Of a DNA stretch of 64,000 nt, positions 11,001 to 20,861 are shown piece after piece. The stretch covers positions 828,001 through 892,000 of the forward strand of contig BRXU01000009.1 in assembly GCA_030267565.1 (NCBI GenBank). Direction: 5' to 3'. The stretch is from Pleodorina starrii (lineage: Eukaryota > Chlorophyta > Chlorophyceae > Chlamydomonadales > Volvocaceae). The notes under the pieces were generated by a model. It ran no database searches, was not told where the DNA came from, and worked only from the letters and a program-made list of their open reading frames with translations. Each line of letters starts with the position of its first letter. Position 1 is the stretch's first letter. The position numbers and the translations under genes are program-made.

Positions 11001-12562
11001 AGCTCGCCCGGACCGCCAGCCAGCCAGCAGACAACGCCCACTCGTCGGTACGAACGTTCGCCCAGCTGCTCCGTGGCTACCACCCGCTGCTGAGCCCCGG
11101 ATCCGTGCTCACCACGGGTGTGGCGCAGGGAGGGATGCCCCACCCAGGAACAGACCCCCTGCCCGCAGACGTCACGACACTCCTCGTCGCCCTCAGCTAC
11201 CTCCCCCCCGTGCAAGATGTTGACACGACGCCGCTGCCGGCCGCCGGGGACTGGTGCCTTAATATCCCGCTTTGGGGCAACCCCCTTTTGCCGAACGGTG
11301 CGCAACCGACCAGCGGGGCAGCGGAAGCGGGGGATGCAGCGGACGCGCAGGCGGCAGATCCAGACTTCGCGCCTGAGGAGGAGGACAGGGACATGGCTCC
11401 CAACCCGCTTCCTAGGCCAGGACTAGAGAGCCGCCACAGGCGTCTGGCGGCATGCAGGGCGTTGCGCACGGTGGGTGACCTAATGAGGGTGACGCAGGCC
11501 GCCGCATCCGCCCCGCGAGCAGCTGGCGAGTGGGAGGCCTGGGTAACAGCCAACCTTGACCCCAGCGACCTGACAGGCTTCAGGCGGACGACGACCATCG
11601 ACGCCATCAACCGCCTCACGGCGGATATTAGCCCGGAATGGCGTGCAGCAGCAGCGACGGTGCTGGCGCACCCGGAACGCGCGGCAGGGCTGGATACGGA
11701 GGAGACGATACGAGCTCGGTTCGTGGGGCGGGTGGGCTGGCGGTTTGGGGGGTCACTCAGCATCAAGCTGCGCGACCTCTCCGTCCGCCAAGCCACTCAA
11801 CTGCAGATGCAGCCAGTAACGGAGCGCCGAGCCCGCCTGCACGCAGCCTACGAGCGGGAAGCCCGGGAGCAACCCGCAGCGGCAGCAGCAACAGCAGGAG
11901 CCCACCCGCCGGGACATCAGCCAGCCGCCGCCGAAGTGACGCCAGCAGCAGGCGTACTGGCAATGCTCCGGCGAATGTGGCCCATCAAATGGGAGCGCGA
12001 ACACTTTGAGACGCTCTGGCGGTTGGCACAGGACGGCGTGCCGCTCCCCGGCAACAGCCACATCAGGGGAGCGGCACCAGAACAATGCAAGTGCGGCGCG
12101 TACGGGGGAGCCGGCCCACACGCATGCTCGCCGCGTGCACACCACTTCTGGGAGTGCCCGGTGGCGCAAGCGGTGGTGCAGCAGATCGCCGCCCACGTGC
12201 CCGGGCCCATCACCCGGGCAAACGTGTGGCTGGCGGAGCCACCGCCAGGCGTGCAGCAGTGCGTGTGGGACGTGATCTGCCTGGCGGCACTCACGGCCAT
12301 GGAACGGGCGCGCGTGGGGCTGTGGGCAGTCAGGAACTCGCCTACCGCCCCGGATGCCCCAGACCCAGTCGAGGTGGCCAAGGCGCGCGCAGCGCTAGAT
12401 TTTTGGCAGCGTGTGCGGGGGTTTGCGGAGCTAGACGTGCCAAGGCGGGGATGGGAGGGGGTAGGGCCTGACCATCCCATCCTGGCGGTGGTCAACGGCC
12501 ACTTTCAGTGTGTGCAGCACGCAGGGATGGGTATGGAGGGAGAGGGAGGGGTCGTGGAGTGA
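8039..12562 (+). CDS. LINE ORF2 polyprotein: APE endonuclease, reverse transcriptase, zinc knuckle (copy C)
   Basis: Enzyme that nicks target DNA and copies element RNA onto it. Numbering from the GTG at 8039: APE endonuclease 1-270 with ASHNMGGLR (Asn5), LQET (Glu39), VYFP, GDFN (168-171), SRLD (231-234) and SDH (257-259). The reverse transcriptase spans ~480-790 with FLDFAKAYDTV (649-659), GVRQGCPLAP and FADD (752-755). A Pro/Gln-rich linker follows at ~790-850, then a long helical region and a Cys/His knuckle near 1350-1375. No RNase H domain was recognised. There is no ATG before codon 6, and starting there would delete Asn5, so initiation is probably non-AUG or coupled to ORF1 termination. 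The frame is open upstream of 8039. Confidence 0.93.
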   Translation: MASHNMGGLRVWEARAAARFEAAMQLWAQLQLDVVCLQETHHTGDPDRSALEAALTAAADRLHQPGWTIAAHSYSNSQHTAGVAILVRANLLPPRAIEALPAPAGVPAGWLTECRFQWGGHHVRVCSVYFPQAGRDGAAGLRQQLCQAGLAPAAADAAADGSVLLWCGDFNFVENPALDCPSPDLRAADAAPSMQLQEAAAAAGMVDSFRTLHPQRREFTYLYRGPRPGGSRLDRIYLPEAACPYLAKAYINVTSPSDHRLAIAHIAARQPPPNTNLPRRLRLHCLAHADLKRSLGDWLDEEVGAAPTGGEHPQQAVLDWWPAFKRRLTAQVARLNREAQTRRVRPAASVQQLAAAAQEAASALDADPSNEERLAAAVEAQVAVQKGMRAAANEAARDARRNRISEGERPSRALTALIREQSDGGNGGGPGPSMLRDPRTGQLVSDARRLPQIIANFWQDVSALPSEAELPASVKQQAQAQVLEALRDHPLRLPADPEDPVGRAQVGSTEVAAALKATPRGKAPGWDGLPAELYRAFQRQFAPLLADLYTAIGTTGNMPARFTEGIIKVLYKKGDPTQPGNYRPITLLNTDYRILAKVMANRLGPALNAAISAEQTAFLPGRHIGASIFTLRYLPHLLRRQGRNALVAFLDFAKAYDTVHRDFLVAAMAELGASEQLRKWVQTLLADTQARALVGGRQSEPVSMAAGVRQGCPLAPLLYLFVAQALLSWLQRKGLGIRLDPADAELTTAVQFADDGEVFLEGDHTVQAFLDATETFAQATGQRLNRDKVELLRVGHLPAQPQQPPQQPPPQQPPGPPEAGAQLPPPAPPPPAPGPPQAPAPAHAPAVPNIQGLRLVPAATALGAGFSNNPTGQQSNWHRAGEEIRKRMHRVTRLRLSVFGRCNLISAYALQIRTYHWEHGGRGGGEEARQVERWAAQAGDRRVSPMQPCQRLTGLPGQLMWGAARDGGCGLLPLTLHTRAREAVKAAKLARTASQPADNAHSSVRTFAQLLRGYHPLLSPGSVLTTGVAQGGMPHPGTDPLPADVTTLLVALSYLPPVQDVDTTPLPAAGDWCLNIPLWGNPLLPNGAQPTSGAAEAGDAADAQAADPDFAPEEEDRDMAPNPLPRPGLESRHRRLAACRALRTVGDLMRVTQAAASAPRAAGEWEAWVTANLDPSDLTGFRRTTTIDAINRLTADISPEWRAAAATVLAHPERAAGLDTEETIRARFVGRVGWRFGGSLSIKLRDLSVRQATQLQMQPVTERRARLHAAYEREAREQPAAAAATAGAHPPGHQPAAAEVTPAAGVLAMLRRMWPIKWEREHFETLWRLAQDGVPLPGNSHIRGAAPEQCKCGAYGGAGPHACSPRAHHFWECPVAQAVVQQIAAHVPGPITRANVWLAEPPPGVQQCVWDVICLAALTAMERARVGLWAVRNSPTAPDAPDPVEVAKARAALDFWQRVRGFAELDVPRRGWEGVGPDHPILAVVNGHFQCVQHAGMGMEGEGGVVE

Positions 12563-13367
12563 GGGGATGAAGGGGCTTTAGGGGTGAGGGAGGGAACTTA
12601 GGGCGTCGAGGCAGGGAGGCGTGAGAGGAGGGGAGGTGGGGGGGTTCCTTTGGGTCCGAGAGGACTTAGGGTGCAGAGACCGCCGCGGGCTGCCTTTTGT
12701 AGGCGAGGGAGGCTTTAGGGAGCGGGTATAGCGAGAGTGAGGCGAGTTGGCGAGGTGCCGCCTAGTGCGAACTATAGCTCCGTCACCTAGCCCGCTGCCG
12801 CAAGGCCCGCTCCCGACCTCCTGCCGCGTCGAGGCCAAGCGGCGCTCTGGAGCTCGGCCTCTAGGGGCCACCCCCCGGCCTCTCCGGGGCCGTCGTAGTA
12901 GGAGTAGTAGTAGGGGTAGGGCGCGCGCTGTCTTGGGTTCTCCTTTGGTGCTGACCGCCCACGAGCCGGACCAAGCTCGGGGCAGGTTCTCAGCGCTTTG
13001 TTTTCGCGCCTAGAGGAGCACCGCCAGCCGGTAGCAGGCCGGCCGGGCGCCCCGGCGCTGCAAGGACTTCAGGGCGGGCAGGACAGCGCGGGCGCCGCGT
13101 AGTGCACCGGCGCGACTGCTGTTTGTGCGGACGCAGGGCCCAGCTGCCGTATAAGGCAGGCTGTGAGCTCAAGCTTTTGGGGAGCCGCTGCGCCGTACAC
13201 CCGTATATGGGGTATACGACGCAGCCAGCTCTGCGTCGAGCAGGAGGGGGTAGCGGCCCCTCACGCCCTTCTCCCACCGCAAGGGGGAGAGTGCTTAGGC
13301 GGTCTTTCCGTCGGGGCTGGGTTAGCAGCCCCTGGCCAGCGTCAGGGCCCGGTCAGATACTGTAACG
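12563..13367 (+). other. LINE 3'-UTR (copy C) with terminal TGTAA
   Basis: About 805 nt, G-rich just after the ORF2 stop, then C/G-balanced with hairpin-prone blocks (for example gcccc-rich repeats near 12870-12895). It ends TGTAACG at 13361-13367, so the host poly(A) signal TGTAA lies at the very 3' end of the element. This is the region most likely to be recognised by ORF2 for target-primed reverse transcription. Confidence 0.7.
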
Positions 13368-13390
13368 ACACACACACACACACACACACA
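13368..13390 (+). repeat. (AC)n junction C/D, 23 nt
   Basis: Pure AC repeat separating full-length copies C and D. Flanking bases on both sides are identical to the other junctions. Confidence 0.95.
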
Positions 13391-13463
13391 TCAGCGCACA
13401 GCAGCGCAGCCTGGCGACGGAAAACGGGTCGCCATTACGAAGGTACTAACGTACCGGAGAAGA

Positions 13464-15416
13464 ATGGACCCAGTCGACGCGGGCCCGGTCGCTGTGAAGG
13501 TTAAGGTGGCTGCCCCGACCGGCTCCCTGGCCTGCCTCGCGGCCTCATTGGCGCCCGACGGCACCCTGGACCTGGGCCAAATCCCGTTGGAGCCCGGCAG
13601 CCTCGAATCGGTCCCCATCAAAGTGCGCGCTCTGGAAGCCAATAAAGTGGCCTTCCAGCAATATTGGATCCACGGAATCCCGGACAGCATCCAGGACCCC
13701 GAGGGATGCAAAAAGGTGCTCATGGCCGCATACGGCCGGTCGGTGGACACGATCGTGTGGGCCCGACGCTGTGACCACACACATCGCGTGCTGGCTACCC
13801 TGAAAGCGTCTGCAGCACCCCTGCCGGACTCGCTGGACGTCCCCGCCCAGCCCGCACCCAGCCAGCAAGGGGCATACACCCTCAAGGCGGAGCAGCAGTG
13901 GTGGCAACGCTTGGACATCACAATTCCGCGCGCGCCACCGCCCAGCACACGCGTATTGGCTGCCGACAGACAGGCGCGCCAGTGGCACGCTGCCCAGGAC
14001 CTGCACTGGGCGCATCACCTGGTCCGCTTGGAGGCCGAGGCGCGGGCACGTGCCCAACCCACCGGTCGGGCCACAGCACCGCAGGCGGAACACCCCGTGG
14101 ACCCCCGGCCAGCGGCGGCAGCCCGAGCGGCAGATACGACCGCGCCACAAAGGACGACCCCCGCAGCACCGGCAACCACACAGGTAGCCGGGACCGCCCA
14201 ACAACTGGGCGCGGATGACGCGGCGACCGCCCTGGCCCGGCGGACCGAGGAGATCCGGGAACAAAACGACCGGGAAACCCGGGCCCAGCAGGCAGCGCTG
14301 AAGGAGCAGCTGGGGCTCGAACGGCGGACAGCAGCCGCCGCGGAGCGCGCCGCCGCCGCGGAACGTGCCGCCGCCGCGGAACGTGCCGCCGCCGCGGAGC
14401 GCGCCGCCGCCGCGGAGCGTGCCGCCGCCGCGGAGCGTGCCGCCGCCGCGGAGCGTGCCGCCGCCGCGGAGCGCGCCGCCGCCGCGGAGCGCGCCGCCGC
14501 CGCGGACGCGACCGCTACGGCCGGCACACCCGAAGGCCCTGCCAACACGGCGGCCCTAGCACACGAGGCCGCAGTCCAGGCAGCCACCACGGCAGGCCCA
14601 GCCGACGCGCGGCAACACCAGCAGGAGGAGCAGGCTGCGGCGCCCGCCAATGCGGACTCGGCCGAGGAGCATGCTGCCATCGCAGCGGGACCAGCCGTCG
14701 GTCAGCCACAGCAGCCGCCTCAGCAGCGGCAGCCGCAGCAGCAGCAGTTGACGCCGGCGGCACCCCGGAGAACGCCACGGCAAACCCAGCGTACACCTGG
14801 GGCAGGAGGCAGCTGCCCTACGGGGCTCGCCGCCACTGAGACGCCGACGGCGATGACCCCTGCTGACCCCGGCGCCAGTGTGCAGAAAGAGCGGGGGCGG
14901 CAGCGCTCGCCGTGCGAGACGAGCCCAGAGGAGGCCTCAGCCAGGAAACGACCCAGCCAGGGCCGCTGCATCGCGGACCTGACGGACGCGGAGATCCTGG
15001 CCAGAGCTGATGCCCGCCAGGCAAAAGGTGGCGGCGGATGGACGCGCAAAGCGGGCGAATCGGACGCAGCAGTCGTGCTCCGGCTGCGGGGTCGGAGTGC
15101 CAGGGTGAGAGGCACAGTCGGAGACGCCATGCGCGAAAAGTCCGCCAGCACGCGCCGGAAGCCGGCAGTGGACAGAACCCCCGCCTCGGCCGCCCCCCAG
15201 GCGCACACATGCAGCCCTAGCCCCTCCCAGCGCAGCAGTGCCAGCACCCCCGTGGCCAGCCTGCGTGCATTCAGCCTGGAGCTACGGCTATCCCAGGCCA
15301 GCCAAGACGGCGCCCAGACTAACGCAGACCAACCCCCCCAGGCCCCGGCGGCGGCAACGCCGCTGGCTCCACAGCAAAGAGAGCAGCACGGGGTCAGGGA
15401 GGTCGGGCCCAAATAA
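13464..15416 (+). CDS. LINE ORF1 protein (copy D), 650 aa
   Basis: Identical in length and, as far as can be read, in sequence to ORF1 of copy C, including the number of AAAAER hexapeptides (repeat block about 14335-14507). It is followed 14 nt after its stop by the GTG that opens the listed ORF2 frame. Confidence 0.85.
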   Translation: MDPVDAGPVAVKVKVAAPTGSLACLAASLAPDGTLDLGQIPLEPGSLESVPIKVRALEANKVAFQQYWIHGIPDSIQDPEGCKKVLMAAYGRSVDTIVWARRCDHTHRVLATLKASAAPLPDSLDVPAQPAPSQQGAYTLKAEQQWWQRLDITIPRAPPPSTRVLAADRQARQWHAAQDLHWAHHLVRLEAEARARAQPTGRATAPQAEHPVDPRPAAAARAADTTAPQRTTPAAPATTQVAGTAQQLGADDAATALARRTEEIREQNDRETRAQQAALKEQLGLERRTAAAAERAAAAERAAAAERAAAAERAAAAERAAAAERAAAAERAAAAERAAAAERAAAADATATAGTPEGPANTAALAHEAAVQAATTAGPADARQHQQEEQAAAPANADSAEEHAAIAAGPAVGQPQQPPQQRQPQQQQLTPAAPRRTPRQTQRTPGAGGSCPTGLAATETPTAMTPADPGASVQKERGRQRSPCETSPEEASARKRPSQGRCIADLTDAEILARADARQAKGGGGWTRKAGESDAAVVLRLRGRSARVRGTVGDAMREKSASTRRKPAVDRTPASAAPQAHTCSPSPSQRSSASTPVASLRAFSLELRLSQASQDGAQTNADQPPQAPAAATPLAPQQREQHGVREVGPK

Positions 15417-15430
15417 CCCGGCCACTGCGA

Positions 15431-18400
15431 GTGGCGTCCCATAACATGGGAGGCTTGCGTGTGTGGGAGGCGCGCGCCGCAGCGCGCTTCGAAGCGGCGA
15501 TGCAGCTTTGGGCCCAGCTCCAGCTCGACGTGGTGTGTCTGCAGGAGACTCACCACACCGGGGACCCAGACCGGAGCGCACTGGAGGCGGCCCTAACGGC
15601 CGCCGCCGACCGGCTCCACCAGCCGGGCTGGACCATAGCAGCGCACTCGTACTCAAACAGCCAACACACCGCGGGCGTGGCGATCCTCGTCCGTGCAAAC
15701 CTCCTTCCCCCCCGCGCCATCGAGGCCCTCCCCGCGCCCGCCGGCGTACCCGCGGGGTGGCTCACGGAGTGCAGATTCCAGTGGGGCGGACATCATGTGC
15801 GGGTCTGCAGCGTTTACTTCCCACAGGCCGGGAGGGATGGCGCCGCGGGCCTGCGGCAACAGCTGTGTCAGGCAGGCCTGGCCCCCGCCGCCGCAGATGC
15901 GGCGGCAGATGGCTCGGTACTGCTGTGGTGCGGCGATTTCAACTTTGTGGAGAACCCGGCCCTGGACTGCCCCAGCCCGGACCTGCGCGCAGCAGACGCG
16001 GCCCCATCCATGCAGCTGCAGGAGGCGGCGGCGGCCGCAGGGATGGTGGACAGCTTTCGCACGCTGCACCCCCAGCGCCGTGAGTTCACGTACCTATACC
16101 GGGGACCGCGGCCTGGGGGCTCCCGCCTGGACCGCATCTACCTGCCTGAGGCGGCCTGCCCATACCTCGCGAAAGCGTACATCAACGTCACCTCGCCGTC
16201 TGACCATCGGCTCGCCATCGCCCACATCGCAGCCCGCCAACCGCCCCCCAACACCAATCTCCCGCGCCGCCTCCGCCTCCACTGCCTAGCGCATGCGGAC
16301 CTGAAACGCAGCCTGGGCGACTGGCTAGACGAGGAAGTGGGAGCGGCCCCCACCGGCGGTGAGCACCCGCAGCAGGCCGTGCTGGACTGGTGGCCGGCGT
16401 TCAAACGCCGGCTCACAGCCCAGGTGGCCCGGCTCAACCGAGAAGCACAAACGCGCCGCGTCCGGCCAGCCGCCAGCGTGCAACAGCTAGCGGCGGCAGC
16501 ACAGGAAGCCGCCAGCGCCCTGGACGCCGACCCCTCCAACGAGGAACGGCTGGCGGCGGCAGTGGAGGCGCAGGTGGCAGTGCAGAAGGGCATGCGGGCC
16601 GCGGCCAACGAGGCGGCCCGGGACGCCCGGCGGAACCGGATCAGTGAAGGCGAGCGCCCCTCCCGGGCCCTCACCGCCCTCATCCGGGAACAGAGCGATG
16701 GCGGCAACGGGGGCGGCCCCGGCCCCTCCATGCTGCGCGACCCCCGCACGGGCCAGCTGGTCAGCGACGCCAGGCGACTGCCGCAGATCATCGCCAACTT
16801 CTGGCAGGACGTCAGCGCCCTGCCATCGGAGGCCGAGCTGCCGGCATCGGTGAAGCAGCAGGCGCAGGCCCAGGTCCTGGAGGCCCTCCGAGACCACCCG
16901 CTGCGACTGCCGGCAGACCCGGAAGACCCAGTCGGCCGGGCCCAAGTGGGCAGCACCGAGGTGGCCGCGGCTCTCAAGGCCACGCCGCGCGGAAAAGCGC
17001 CGGGGTGGGATGGCCTGCCCGCGGAGCTCTACCGGGCCTTCCAGCGACAGTTCGCCCCCCTCCTGGCAGACCTATACACCGCCATCGGCACCACAGGCAA
17101 CATGCCCGCGCGGTTCACCGAGGGCATCATCAAGGTGCTCTATAAAAAGGGCGACCCCACACAGCCAGGCAACTACCGCCCCATCACCCTGCTCAACACG
17201 GACTACCGCATCCTCGCCAAAGTCATGGCAAATAGGCTTGGCCCCGCCCTGAATGCCGCGATCTCTGCGGAGCAAACGGCCTTCCTCCCGGGGCGACACA
17301 TTGGCGCCAGCATCTTCACCCTCCGCTACCTTCCCCACCTCCTCCGACGCCAGGGACGCAACGCGCTGGTCGCCTTCCTCGACTTTGCCAAAGCCTACGA
17401 TACGGTCCACCGGGACTTTCTAGTGGCAGCGATGGCGGAGCTGGGCGCGTCCGAACAGCTCCGAAAGTGGGTACAGACGCTGCTGGCGGACACGCAGGCC
17501 CGGGCGCTGGTGGGGGGGAGGCAGTCAGAGCCGGTCAGCATGGCGGCGGGCGTCCGACAAGGCTGCCCGCTCGCCCCGCTGCTCTACCTCTTCGTCGCGC
17601 AAGCGCTGCTGTCATGGCTACAACGCAAGGGACTGGGCATTCGCCTGGACCCAGCAGATGCCGAGCTAACCACGGCGGTGCAGTTTGCGGACGACGGAGA
17701 GGTGTTCCTGGAGGGCGACCACACCGTCCAAGCCTTCCTCGACGCCACGGAGACGTTTGCGCAGGCCACCGGACAGCGGCTAAACCGTGACAAAGTGGAG
17801 CTCCTGAGAGTTGGCCACCTGCCGGCACAGCCGCAGCAGCCACCCCAGCAGCCCCCACCTCAGCAGCCGCCAGGCCCGCCGGAAGCCGGCGCCCAGCTCC
17901 CACCGCCCGCGCCGCCGCCACCAGCACCAGGCCCGCCGCAAGCGCCAGCACCAGCCCATGCGCCCGCAGTGCCAAACATCCAGGGCCTGCGCCTGGTGCC
18001 TGCCGCGACCGCGCTCGGAGCTGGCTTCTCAAATAACCCAACAGGCCAGCAATCCAACTGGCACCGCGCCGGGGAGGAGATCCGCAAGCGGATGCACCGC
18101 GTCACCAGACTTCGGCTGTCGGTGTTCGGCAGATGCAACCTCATATCGGCATACGCCTTACAGATCAGGACGTACCACTGGGAGCACGGCGGCCGAGGAG
18201 GGGGGGAAGAGGCCCGCCAGGTGGAGAGATGGGCAGCACAGGCAGGCGACCGCAGGGTCAGCCCCATGCAGCCATGTCAGCGCCTCACCGGCCTCCCAGG
18301 GCAGCTCATGTGGGGCGCGGCGCGAGACGGCGGATGCGGGCTGCTGCCGCTCACCCTGCACACCCGCGCACGGGAGGCGGTGAAGGCGGCCAAGCTCGCC

Positions 18401-19954
18401 CGGACCGCCAGCCAGCCAGCAGACAACGCCCACTCGTCGGTACGAACGTTCGCCCAGCTGCTCCGTGGCTACCACCCGCTGCTGAGCCCCGGATCCGTGC
18501 TCACCACGGGTGTGGCGCAGGGAGGGATGCCCCACCCAGGAACAGACCCCCTGCCCGCAGACGTCACGACACTCCTCGTCGCCCTCAGCTACCTCCCCCC
18601 CGTGCAAGATGTTGACACGACGCCGCTGCCGGCCGCCGGGGACTGGTGCCTTAATATCCCGCTTTGGGGCAACCCCCTTTTGCCGAACGGTGCGCAACCG
18701 ACCAGCGGGGCAGCGGAAGCGGGGGATGCAGCGGACGCGCAGGCGGCAGATCCAGACTTCGCGCCTGAGGAGGAGGACAGGGACATGGCTCCCAACCCGC
18801 TTCCTAGGCCAGGACTAGAGAGCCGCCACAGGCGTCTGGCGGCATGCAGGGCGTTGCGCACGGTGGGTGACCTAATGAGGGTGACGCAGGCCGCCGCATC
18901 CGCCCCGCGAGCAGCTGGCGAGTGGGAGGCCTGGGTAACAGCCAACCTTGACCCCAGCGACCTGACAGGCTTCAGGCGGACGACGACCATCGACGCCATC
19001 AACCGCCTCACGGCGGATATTAGCCCGGAATGGCGTGCAGCAGCAGCGACGGTGCTGGCGCACCCGGAACGCGCGGCAGGGCTGGATACGGAGGAGACGA
19101 TACGAGCTCGGTTCGTGGGGCGGGTGGGCTGGCGGTTTGGGGGGTCACTCAGCATCAAGCTGCGCGACCTCTCCGTCCGCCAAGCCACTCAACTGCAGAT
19201 GCAGCCAGTAACGGAGCGCCGAGCCCGCCTGCACGCAGCCTACGAGCGGGAAGCCCGGGAGCAACCCGCAGCGGCAGCAGCAACAGCAGGAGCCCACCCG
19301 CCGGGACATCAGCCAGCCGCCGCCGAAGTGACGCCAGCAGCAGGCGTACTGGCAATGCTCCGGCGAATGTGGCCCATCAAATGGGAGCGCGAACACTTTG
19401 AGACGCTCTGGCGGTTGGCACAGGACGGCGTGCCGCTCCCCGGCAACAGCCACATCAGGGGAGCGGCACCAGAACAATGCAAGTGCGGCGCGTACGGGGG
19501 AGCCGGCCCACACGCATGCTCGCCGCGTGCACACCACTTCTGGGAGTGCCCGGTGGCGCAAGCGGTGGTGCAGCAGATCGCCGCCCACGTGCCCGGGCCC
19601 ATCACCCGGGCAAACGTGTGGCTGGCGGAGCCACCGCCAGGCGTGCAGCAGTGCGTGTGGGACGTGATCTGCCTGGCGGCACTCACGGCCATGGAACGGG
19701 CGCGCGTGGGGCTGTGGGCAGTCAGGAACTCGCCTACCGCCCCGGATGCCCCAGACCCAGTCGAGGTGGCCAAGGCGCGCGCAGCGCTAGATTTTTGGCA
19801 GCGTGTGCGGGGGTTTGCGGAGCTAGACGTGCCAAGGCGGGGATGGGAGGGGGTAGGGCCTGACCATCCCATCCTGGCGGTGGTCAACGGCCACTTTCAG
19901 TGTGTGCAGCACGCAGGGATGGGTATGGAGGGAGAGGGAGGGGTCGTGGAGTGA
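15431..19954 (+). CDS. LINE ORF2 polyprotein (copy D), 1507 aa
   Basis: Intact endonuclease, reverse transcriptase (FADD at codons 752-755) and C-terminal knuckle as in copy C. The same lack of an ATG before the APE Asn5 codon applies. One silent or near-silent difference in the Pro-rich linker is shared with copy E. It is a candidate active polymerase. Confidence 0.93.
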   Translation: MASHNMGGLRVWEARAAARFEAAMQLWAQLQLDVVCLQETHHTGDPDRSALEAALTAAADRLHQPGWTIAAHSYSNSQHTAGVAILVRANLLPPRAIEALPAPAGVPAGWLTECRFQWGGHHVRVCSVYFPQAGRDGAAGLRQQLCQAGLAPAAADAAADGSVLLWCGDFNFVENPALDCPSPDLRAADAAPSMQLQEAAAAAGMVDSFRTLHPQRREFTYLYRGPRPGGSRLDRIYLPEAACPYLAKAYINVTSPSDHRLAIAHIAARQPPPNTNLPRRLRLHCLAHADLKRSLGDWLDEEVGAAPTGGEHPQQAVLDWWPAFKRRLTAQVARLNREAQTRRVRPAASVQQLAAAAQEAASALDADPSNEERLAAAVEAQVAVQKGMRAAANEAARDARRNRISEGERPSRALTALIREQSDGGNGGGPGPSMLRDPRTGQLVSDARRLPQIIANFWQDVSALPSEAELPASVKQQAQAQVLEALRDHPLRLPADPEDPVGRAQVGSTEVAAALKATPRGKAPGWDGLPAELYRAFQRQFAPLLADLYTAIGTTGNMPARFTEGIIKVLYKKGDPTQPGNYRPITLLNTDYRILAKVMANRLGPALNAAISAEQTAFLPGRHIGASIFTLRYLPHLLRRQGRNALVAFLDFAKAYDTVHRDFLVAAMAELGASEQLRKWVQTLLADTQARALVGGRQSEPVSMAAGVRQGCPLAPLLYLFVAQALLSWLQRKGLGIRLDPADAELTTAVQFADDGEVFLEGDHTVQAFLDATETFAQATGQRLNRDKVELLRVGHLPAQPQQPPQQPPPQQPPGPPEAGAQLPPPAPPPPAPGPPQAPAPAHAPAVPNIQGLRLVPAATALGAGFSNNPTGQQSNWHRAGEEIRKRMHRVTRLRLSVFGRCNLISAYALQIRTYHWEHGGRGGGEEARQVERWAAQAGDRRVSPMQPCQRLTGLPGQLMWGAARDGGCGLLPLTLHTRAREAVKAAKLARTASQPADNAHSSVRTFAQLLRGYHPLLSPGSVLTTGVAQGGMPHPGTDPLPADVTTLLVALSYLPPVQDVDTTPLPAAGDWCLNIPLWGNPLLPNGAQPTSGAAEAGDAADAQAADPDFAPEEEDRDMAPNPLPRPGLESRHRRLAACRALRTVGDLMRVTQAAASAPRAAGEWEAWVTANLDPSDLTGFRRTTTIDAINRLTADISPEWRAAAATVLAHPERAAGLDTEETIRARFVGRVGWRFGGSLSIKLRDLSVRQATQLQMQPVTERRARLHAAYEREAREQPAAAAATAGAHPPGHQPAAAEVTPAAGVLAMLRRMWPIKWEREHFETLWRLAQDGVPLPGNSHIRGAAPEQCKCGAYGGAGPHACSPRAHHFWECPVAQAVVQQIAAHVPGPITRANVWLAEPPPGVQQCVWDVICLAALTAMERARVGLWAVRNSPTAPDAPDPVEVAKARAALDFWQRVRGFAELDVPRRGWEGVGPDHPILAVVNGHFQCVQHAGMGMEGEGGVVE

Positions 19955-20759
19955 GGGGATGAAGGGGCTTTAGGGGTGAGGGAGGGAACTTAGGGCGTCG
20001 AGGCAGGGAGGCGTGAGAGGAGGGGAGGTGGGGGGGTTCCTTTGGGTCCGAGAGGACTTAGGGTGCAGAGACCGCCGCGGGCTGCCTTTTGTAGGCGAGG
20101 GAGGCTTTAGGGAGCGGGTATAGCGAGAGTGAGGCGAGTTGGCGAGGTGCCGCCTAGTGCGAACTATAGCTCCGTCACCTAGCCCGCTGCCGCAAGGCCC
20201 GCTCCCGACCTCCTGCCGCGTCGAGGCCAAGCGGCGCTCTGGAGCTCGGCCTCTAGGGGCCACCCCCCGGCCTCTCCGGGGCCGTCGTAGTAGGAGTAGT
20301 AGTAGGGGTAGGGCGCGCGCTGTCTTGGGTTCTCCTTTGGTGCTGACCGCCCACGAGCCGGACCAAGCTCGGGGCAGGTTCTCAGCGCTTTGTTTTCGCG
20401 CCTAGAGGAGCACCGCCAGCCGGTAGCAGGCCGGCCGGGCGCCCCGGCGCTGCAAGGACTTCAGGGCGGGCAGGACAGCGCGGGCGCCGCGTAGTGCACC
20501 GGCGCGACTGCTGTTTGTGCGGACGCAGGGCCCAGCTGCCGTATAAGGCAGGCTGTGAGCTCAAGCTTTTGGGGAGCCGCTGCGCCGTACACCCGTATAT
20601 GGGGTATACGACGCAGCCAGCTCTGCGTCGAGCAGGAGGGGGTAGCGGCCCCTCACGCCCTTCTCCCACCGCAAGGGGGAGAGTGCTTAGGCGGTCTTTC
20701 CGTCGGGGCTGGGTTAGCAGCCCCTGGCCAGCGTCAGGGCCCGGTCAGATACTGTAACG

Positions 20760-20788
20760 ACACACACACACACACACACACACACACA
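20760..20788 (+). repeat. (AC)n junction D/E, 29 nt
   Basis: Pure AC repeat separating full-length copies D and E. It is longer than the two junctions upstream. Confidence 0.95.
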
Positions 20789-20861
20789 TCAGCGCACAGC
20801 AGCGCAGCCTGGCGACGGAAAACGGGTCGCCATTACGAAGGTACTAACGTACCGGAGAAGA

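Larger units (their letters stand above)
5999..13367 (+). mobile_element. LINE copy C: full-length APE-type non-LTR retrotransposon
   Basis: Full unit of about 7.37 kb: a 73-nt 5'-UTR, ORF1 (6072-8024), ORF2 (8039-12562) and a ~805-nt 3'-UTR ending in TGTAACG, flanked on both sides by (AC)n and without a poly(A) tail. ORF order, an APE endonuclease plus reverse transcriptase in ORF2, and a C-terminal Cys/His knuckle place it in the L1-like superfamily. All catalytic motifs inspected are intact, so it could be autonomous. Copies D and E share its sequence almost base for base, which indicates recent amplification or homogenisation. Confidence 0.95.
13391..20759 (+). mobile_element. LINE copy D: full-length
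   Basis: Same 7.37-kb organisation and orientation as copy C, differing at only a few bases by eye. It shares with C the A in agtgcaccgg of the 3'-UTR (B and E have G). It shares with E a G in the proline linker of ORF2 (cccgcgccgc near 17911, where C has A). No disabling mutation was seen, so it may be autonomous. Confidence 0.95.
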